Shown in pieces: positions 59,431-64,000 of a stretch of 64,000 bases of DNA. A program made the translations under genes and the position numbers. The notes below the pieces were generated by a model. That model made no database searches. It saw nothing but the letters and a program-made list of their open reading frames with translations, and was not told where the DNA came from. The first letter of the stretch is position 1; each line of letters begins with the position of its first letter. Source of the DNA: Primulina eburnea (taxonomy: Eukaryota; Streptophyta; Magnoliopsida; Lamiales; Gesneriaceae); contig NW_027331260.1 of NCBI RefSeq assembly GCF_022965805.1, positions 186,001 through 250,000 of the forward strand, given 5' to 3'.

Positions 59431-60685
59431 CCAGGGGAGTTTACTGTTTCCCCTTTCTTTTTATTTATTCTGTCATTACATTTGCATTCATGAGTTTTTT
59501 TTTGGTTTTTAGTGTTTGTTTCGTTTTGTGCACTGAGGGCATTGCACAACTCTAGTATGAGGGGGGGTATATTGTTTTGGCCGTTTAGTTAATTGGTTAT
59601 TGTTTTGGTTGTTTAGTTAATTGGTTTAGTTTCGTTGCATTTTTTTGGTTGGTGTCGTTTATGGTGAGAAAACATAGTTTATGAGCCAATGATGATTTGA
59701 ATTGATAGTTTACAAAAGTATTGATTGGGTCACTTCGTGAATGGTACTCTTGATTGTTAAAGCATGAATTTTGGTACAAAATTTGAACTTTTTGAGCACA
59801 CATGTGTGGGGACTAGAATTTTGTAGGAATAATGGTGAAATTTTAAAGTTTTGTGTGGTTAACTTGAAAGGCACCAGTTATGAGTTGATTTAGTATGTAA
59901 ACCCGTGAAAATAAGTCGCTAATTGGGACCTTGAATGAGACAAATTTGATTTGCCGTGAACTTTACATTTACCTCCTTTCCAATGCACTGAGTTAAAATG
60001 TCATACTCCTAACCAGCTGTAATCCAAAGTATTATATTCTTAGCATAGGGAGTACATGTGTGAAAATTGTGCATTTAAAAAAAAAAAAAAGAGAAAGAGA
60101 AGAGAGAAGGAGATGTAAGGTGAGGGGGAGCCGAAATAAAAGGAATGAAATTCTATTCCTAGGCTAAAGGTTGGAGATGTAAGGAGACGAGGAAAGTCAG
60201 ACGAAAAGTCTTGACGATTGCACAATGAAAATGATCGGTGTACTCCCAACTTTTAGCCACTTGAGCTTATTTTCCTTCTTTTCGACACCCTTATCTGCAC
60301 TTAAAAGTTGAATAAAGTTCAATTTATGGCTAGTGATAAATGGACACGGGGATGCATGCTAGTGAGACTTGTATTGAAGTGTTAATTAAATGACTCGCAT
60401 GATTTGATAATTGATCTATTCGAAGTACGAATGACTAGACCCATCATGACACACACACACGTTCAAATTAGTGTCGAGATTTATGTGTAGATGAGAATGA
60501 GTATTCGGTTGCGATTTGACTTGATTGGTAGTGGGAAAGTAAACTGAGGCATGAACATAAACGTTGTTAACTCACCATTGACATTTACTCGTGTTAGTTA
60601 TTTCTTGTTTGAGTAATTTTGTGGTTGTTGAGTTGTTTAGTATCTCGTGCTTTAACCTATTTTACTCGAGGGCGAGCAAAAGGTT
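59431..60685 (+). other. Athila 3' untranslated region
   Basis: 1.25 kb between ORF3 and the polypurine tract. It has purine and A runs at about 60067-60115 and no convincing gene; the frames at 59597-59803 and 60040-60249 on the minus strand have no domains. Confidence 0.6.
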
Positions 60686-60698
60686 AGTATGAGGGGGT
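60686..60698 (+). other. Athila polypurine tract
   Basis: AGTATGAGGGGGT lies directly before the 3' LTR. A similar TATGAGGGGGGG run occurs at about 59556-59567, just after ORF3. Confidence 0.75.
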
Positions 60699-62106
60699 TG
60701 ATAGGACTCGTTTTTACGTGTTTTTAGTGTTGGTTTTGAGTCGCATTCATGCATCATATTTGTATGTTTTAGTTTAATTTAGCATTTTTCTAGCATTATT
60801 TAGCATATGACTGATCTCGTGTAGTGGTGGTTATTTTGTAGGAATTGAACCAAAAAGTGGGAGAATATGTGGCAAAACATCGAGAAGGACTCGCTAGGGC
60901 GGTCACAATTGACCGCCCCAGCGAGCATGTTGGTCTAGCCGAGGATTTGTTGCGAAAGAGTCTCGATAGGGCGGTCAAAAGTGACCGCCCCAGCGAACCC
61001 AGGGACATGGCCGAGGAATTTTCTGCGAGAACCTCTCGCTAGGGCGGACACTTTTGACCGCCCTAGCGAGGCACGAGATTTGAAAAAATTTGTTTCACTT
61101 TTTATGGACTCTATCCTACACCATAAACCTAATACACGAGAGGGGCGCCGTTTTGGAGGCTGAGATCATTATTTTCATCATATTTTCTTGGAGAAAAGGC
61201 AAGGAGCAAAGGAGATTTCGAAGACCTCGAGATTTCTGCGCGTCGTGGCCGTCATCCGTCGTCATCTTTAGTATTTTCATTATTCAGTTGTTAATTCTTA
61301 GATTGTTGTTGGTTTTTATTATGAATTTTAGTAGCTAAACTCTAGATTTGTTGGGATTTGAGGGGATCCTACTCCGTACTCGTTGTTTAACATTATTTAT
61401 CGACGGTTTTATTAGTGATTTGTTTATGCTATTGTTCTTTCTTGTTTCAATCGAAGCCTAGCTAACTTCCTTTGCTTATTTCATGTTGTTAATGATTTCG
61501 ATAGAATAATTAACAATAGGATCGAATAGTATAGACCACAGATTTACAATTTTAGTAGATATACGGAATTGGATACGTGTCGATAGCTATAATTCACCCG
61601 GATGAAAGCTAGTGGACTCCATAGAACGTAATGCAATCTTGAACTGTTAAATAATTGAGGATACTTTATTACTACATGGTTATGATTAGTATTAATATAG
61701 CTCGACAGAGTATATTAATTAGTCTAGGGAATTCCGTCGAATGCACGAGTAAGAGTCGAGTGGAATTATTTAAACACGAGTGGTAGGTGAACTGAAAATT
61801 CCCAACAGATTCGTTTCTCATTTGATTTTAATCTAAATTAATCATTGCTCTTTTGAACACATTTTCTTTGCATTTTAATTATTTGAATTGTTTAATTTAC
61901 ATTAGTTTAATCATCAACTCAATTTATCGTTGCTAAAGAGATTTTACCTGAAAATAAAAAGAGTGTGACGCAGTCCTCGTGGATCGATACTCGTATTCAC
62001 TTACGTTTATTATAACTTGACTATCGTGCGCTTGCGATATTTAAATCGAGCTTTCATTTATAAAATAAATTTTGGGACTATTAACTGTGCAAGTTTTGCT
62101 CGATCA
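60699..62106 (+). repeat. Athila 3' LTR
   Basis: It matches 50657-52056 over its whole length with scattered substitutions and one short insertion (CCCAACAGATT near 61800). The hairpins are at 60890-60925, 60962-60996 and 61035-61070. Confidence 0.95.
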
Positions 62107-62111
62107 TGGTG

Positions 62112-62975
62112 GGATCGCCACGGGCACATTGCACGATGTTACAAGATAGTCTATTGGCGATTGTGCCAAAGTCTGTCACTGGAGGATTGGCTGTCGATGT
62201 GAATAGAATTTGGGTTTCTTCTATTACTATTGATCGATATCGTATCGGTGTGGATAGAATTGGAGCTTCTTCTATTACTGGTGATCGATAGTATATCAGT
62301 GTGGATAGAATTAGAGTTCCTTCTATTACTGGTGATCGATACCATGTCGGTGTGGATAGAATCGGACCTATTTCTATTACTGGTGATCGATACCGTATCA
62401 ATGTGGATAGAATCTGTCTTTCTTCTATTACTGGTGATTGATACGGAATACCAACTTCTAGAAACCGGGATCCCTAGACTAGGATTGAGTCTAGTCTAAA
62501 TTTTCGAGTTACGAGTATTGTCGACAGTTTGATATTGATTATGTTTCAGATTTTGATACATATCGCTGTTACCTGTTACATGCTTTATATTTGTTTATAT
62601 GATTGCATGTTTCGTTGATTTATACTGGGATTTATTCTCACCGGAGTTATCCGGCTGTTGTCTTGTCTGTATGTGTACATGACAACAGGTGGGACATGTT
62701 CAGGGTTGAGGAAATGAAGAGAGATCGTGATTAGAGTGGAGATTCCGGACTTGGATTAGAGATAAGGTTGGACACTTGATATTAGCTGTTAAACCTTAGT
62801 TGAATAAATGTATGTGATACAGGATTTGTACTTTTATACACTGAGATGTATATATGTTTTTATGTCACTACGTTCCGCATTATTTTAAAAAAAAAAATTT
62901 AGACCCTGGTTTATTGTAATTGATTAATTAGTCCCAATGATGATTAAGAAGATGATTAGCGTCCGGGTCCCCACA
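62112..62975 (+). repeat. Gypsy-2 3' LTR, right piece
   Basis: Resumes after the TGGTG duplication and ends GGGTCCCCACA. It contains five 51-bp tandem units (starts at 62232, 62283, 62334, 62385, 62436) with GTGTGGATAGAAT and TTCTATTACTGGTGATCGAT cores, plus a partial unit before. Open frames with a 17-residue period here are artefacts. Confidence 0.9.
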
Positions 62976-64000
62976 CATGCCAACACAACTTTTTACACTT
63001 CCAAGGTTAGTCTCCCTTTCCCCCATTCAAGACTTGATATGGCCGAAAATTTCAAGGAGTTCAACACACAATTCTCTCCAATTTTTCTCTCCATTTTTGG
63101 TTGAGGAATCAATACACTTCTCAAAGAAAAATGCTCTAATTTTTCTAGTGCAAAATTAGAGTGGTTCTATCTTGTTGGTGGTGGGCTTAATATTTGAGCA
63201 AGGTGGGCTTAAAGGGAAACTTGAAGATTGTCTTTCCATTCAAGAGCTAAGGTGTTTATACCTAAGTTGGAGCCATCATCAATCTTACGAGATTGATAGG
63301 TACATTTCTAAACACACTATGAATGTCATTTTTGTGTTTTTGTATATGCTACACCTAGTACACAAGGTGGCCGAAATTTTCATGATAAAAATATGATTTC
63401 CGAAATTTTTGTTGCTTCCATTGCGCTTTCAGTCACCTAAAATCGATCCCTTTCAAGTGGTATCATGAGCTAAAGATACTAGTTTTTGTAGCATATACAT
63501 AATATTATATTGAGGTCGATTTCTAACCGCATGAGATGAAATATTTGCAACAAAAATCAATGTTTTTGAGAGGGCATTTCGGCAGCTTGTTGCTGCCCAT
63601 TTCAGACAGCTTGGGCTGCCCGAGGGGCTGCCCGAAACGGGCAGCAAGGGGCTGCCCGAACAGCCCCTATATTTTAAATAATTTTTTTTAAAAAGTTGGC
63701 TGGAATCCTGCGACGGAGCTCCGGCGACGGTGATGACAACTAGGTTTTCCAAAAGTGTTTTGGATTATCAAAGTGTCATGAGCCTTGAAGTTGTTGGGCC
63801 ATGAGATGGCTAACATATTTGTGAATTTTAAATGGGTCAAAATGTTTTTGGTGAAAAATAAGTTTTTGGGCCCTTAAGTTTAAAATTACAAAAGTTGCAA
63901 ATATTTTCTCATAAAATAAATAATTGAAGTTAGACTTGAATTATTTATAGTAAATTGTGATTTACAAGAAATTCAGTTATAAATAAATTAATTTGAAAGT
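62976..64000 (+). mobile_element. Second Copia-3-family copy: LTR end, primer site and leader
   Basis: LTR right part at 62976-63455 (ends CGATCCCTTTCA), primer site TGGTATCATGAGC at 63458-63470, then the hairpin-rich leader matching 38619 onward (GGGCTGCCCGAGGGGCTGCC near 63610). The left part of the LTR is missing, because the Gypsy-2 LTR abuts it. It runs off the window with no gag reached. Confidence 0.78.

Larger units (their letters stand above)
50657..62106 (+). mobile_element. Athila-like Ty3/gypsy element, 11.4 kb, with ORF3
   Basis: LTRs of 1.40 kb (50657-52056, 60699-62106) begin TGATAGGACTCG and end CTCGATCA. The primer site is Asp-type. Gag, protease, RT, RNase H and integrase are in order, and a 3.2-kb tail holds a hairpin array and ORF3. 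A perfect TGGTG duplication flanks it (50652-50656, 62107-62111) within the Gypsy-2 LTR. The LTRs are very similar by eye, so this is one of the younger insertions. Gag-pol carries three in-frame stops and one frameshift. Confidence 0.95.
44009..62975 (+). mobile_element. Gypsy-2: Tekay-like Ty3/gypsy element, split by an Athila insertion
   Basis: It has a truncated 5' LTR (44009-44602), primer site, gag, pol, polypurine tract and a 3' LTR in two pieces (49455-50651 and 62112-62975). The shared LTR end GGGTCCCCACA ties both sides together. The 3' LTR would be about 2.07 kb without the Athila insertion; the 5' LTR keeps only its last 594 bp. Gag-pol is broken by one frameshift and seven stops. 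Confidence 0.88.

Noticed and set aside
62081..62499. Frames with a 17-residue repeat
   Set aside because: 51-bp tandem repeats in the Gypsy-2 LTR, open in several frames on both strands.

Overview
This window is plant nuclear DNA made almost wholly of nested LTR retrotransposons. I found no intact host protein-coding gene, rRNA or tRNA gene. The evidence for a plant is the element repertoire: Ty1/copia and Ty3/gypsy (Tekay-like, Athila-like, Tat-like) elements, initiator-Met and Asp-type primer sites, a CACTA DNA transposon with GCGACGGTTT subterminal repeats, and AT-rich spacers. A eudicot is likely. The gag and accessory proteins resemble repeat proteins I remember from Lamiales, but that is memory and is low confidence.

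Layout, left to right. An LTR-like block (copy A) is split into 1-120, 6642-7484 and 19211-19668. Two insertions split it. The first is a minus-strand tandem LTR-internal-LTR-internal-LTR element full of minisatellites (121-6636, TSD GTCAC). The second is an 11.7-kb copia element, Copia-1 (7485-19210). A truncated copia LTR follows (19669-20080). Then comes a second copy of the same arrangement, block B (20090-23830) plus a Copia-2 LTR and decayed gag (23831-26725). Block B contains a non-autonomous CACTA element (20176-21594, TSD ACG). An AT-rich spacer (26726-29375) carries a long TA microsatellite and one possible host exon relic. Next is a minus-strand Tekay-like element, Gypsy-1 (29376-36584), with a 3.2-kb LTR. 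It is cut in gag by Copia-3 (36585-41921). Copia-3 is cut in integrase by Gypsy-B (41922-43921). Gypsy-2 (44009-62975) follows, and an 11.4-kb Athila-like element (50657-62106) sits inside its 3' LTR with a perfect TGGTG duplication. The window ends in a second Copia-3-family LTR and leader (62976-64000).

How the parts work. Every autonomous element shows the usual order of LTR promoter, tRNA primer site, gag, protease, polymerase domains, polypurine tract and LTR. All gag-pol frames carry stops or frameshifts, so none looks autonomous now. Two elements carry cargo after pol. Copia-1 has a 4.6-kb tail with two intact antisense ORFs, each preceded by its own TATA box, and a broken sense ORF3 behind a G-box/TATA promoter. 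The Athila element has a sense ORF3 that resembles the putative plant transposon protein family. That ORF3 is preceded by five GC-rich hairpins at 73-bp spacing and a TATA box. Three hairpins with the same stem and spacing lie in each Athila LTR. Related GGGCGGT/ACCGCCC hairpins occur in two other gypsy LTR families here. The accessory ORFs with internal promoters and the hairpin arrays are the most unusual content of the window.
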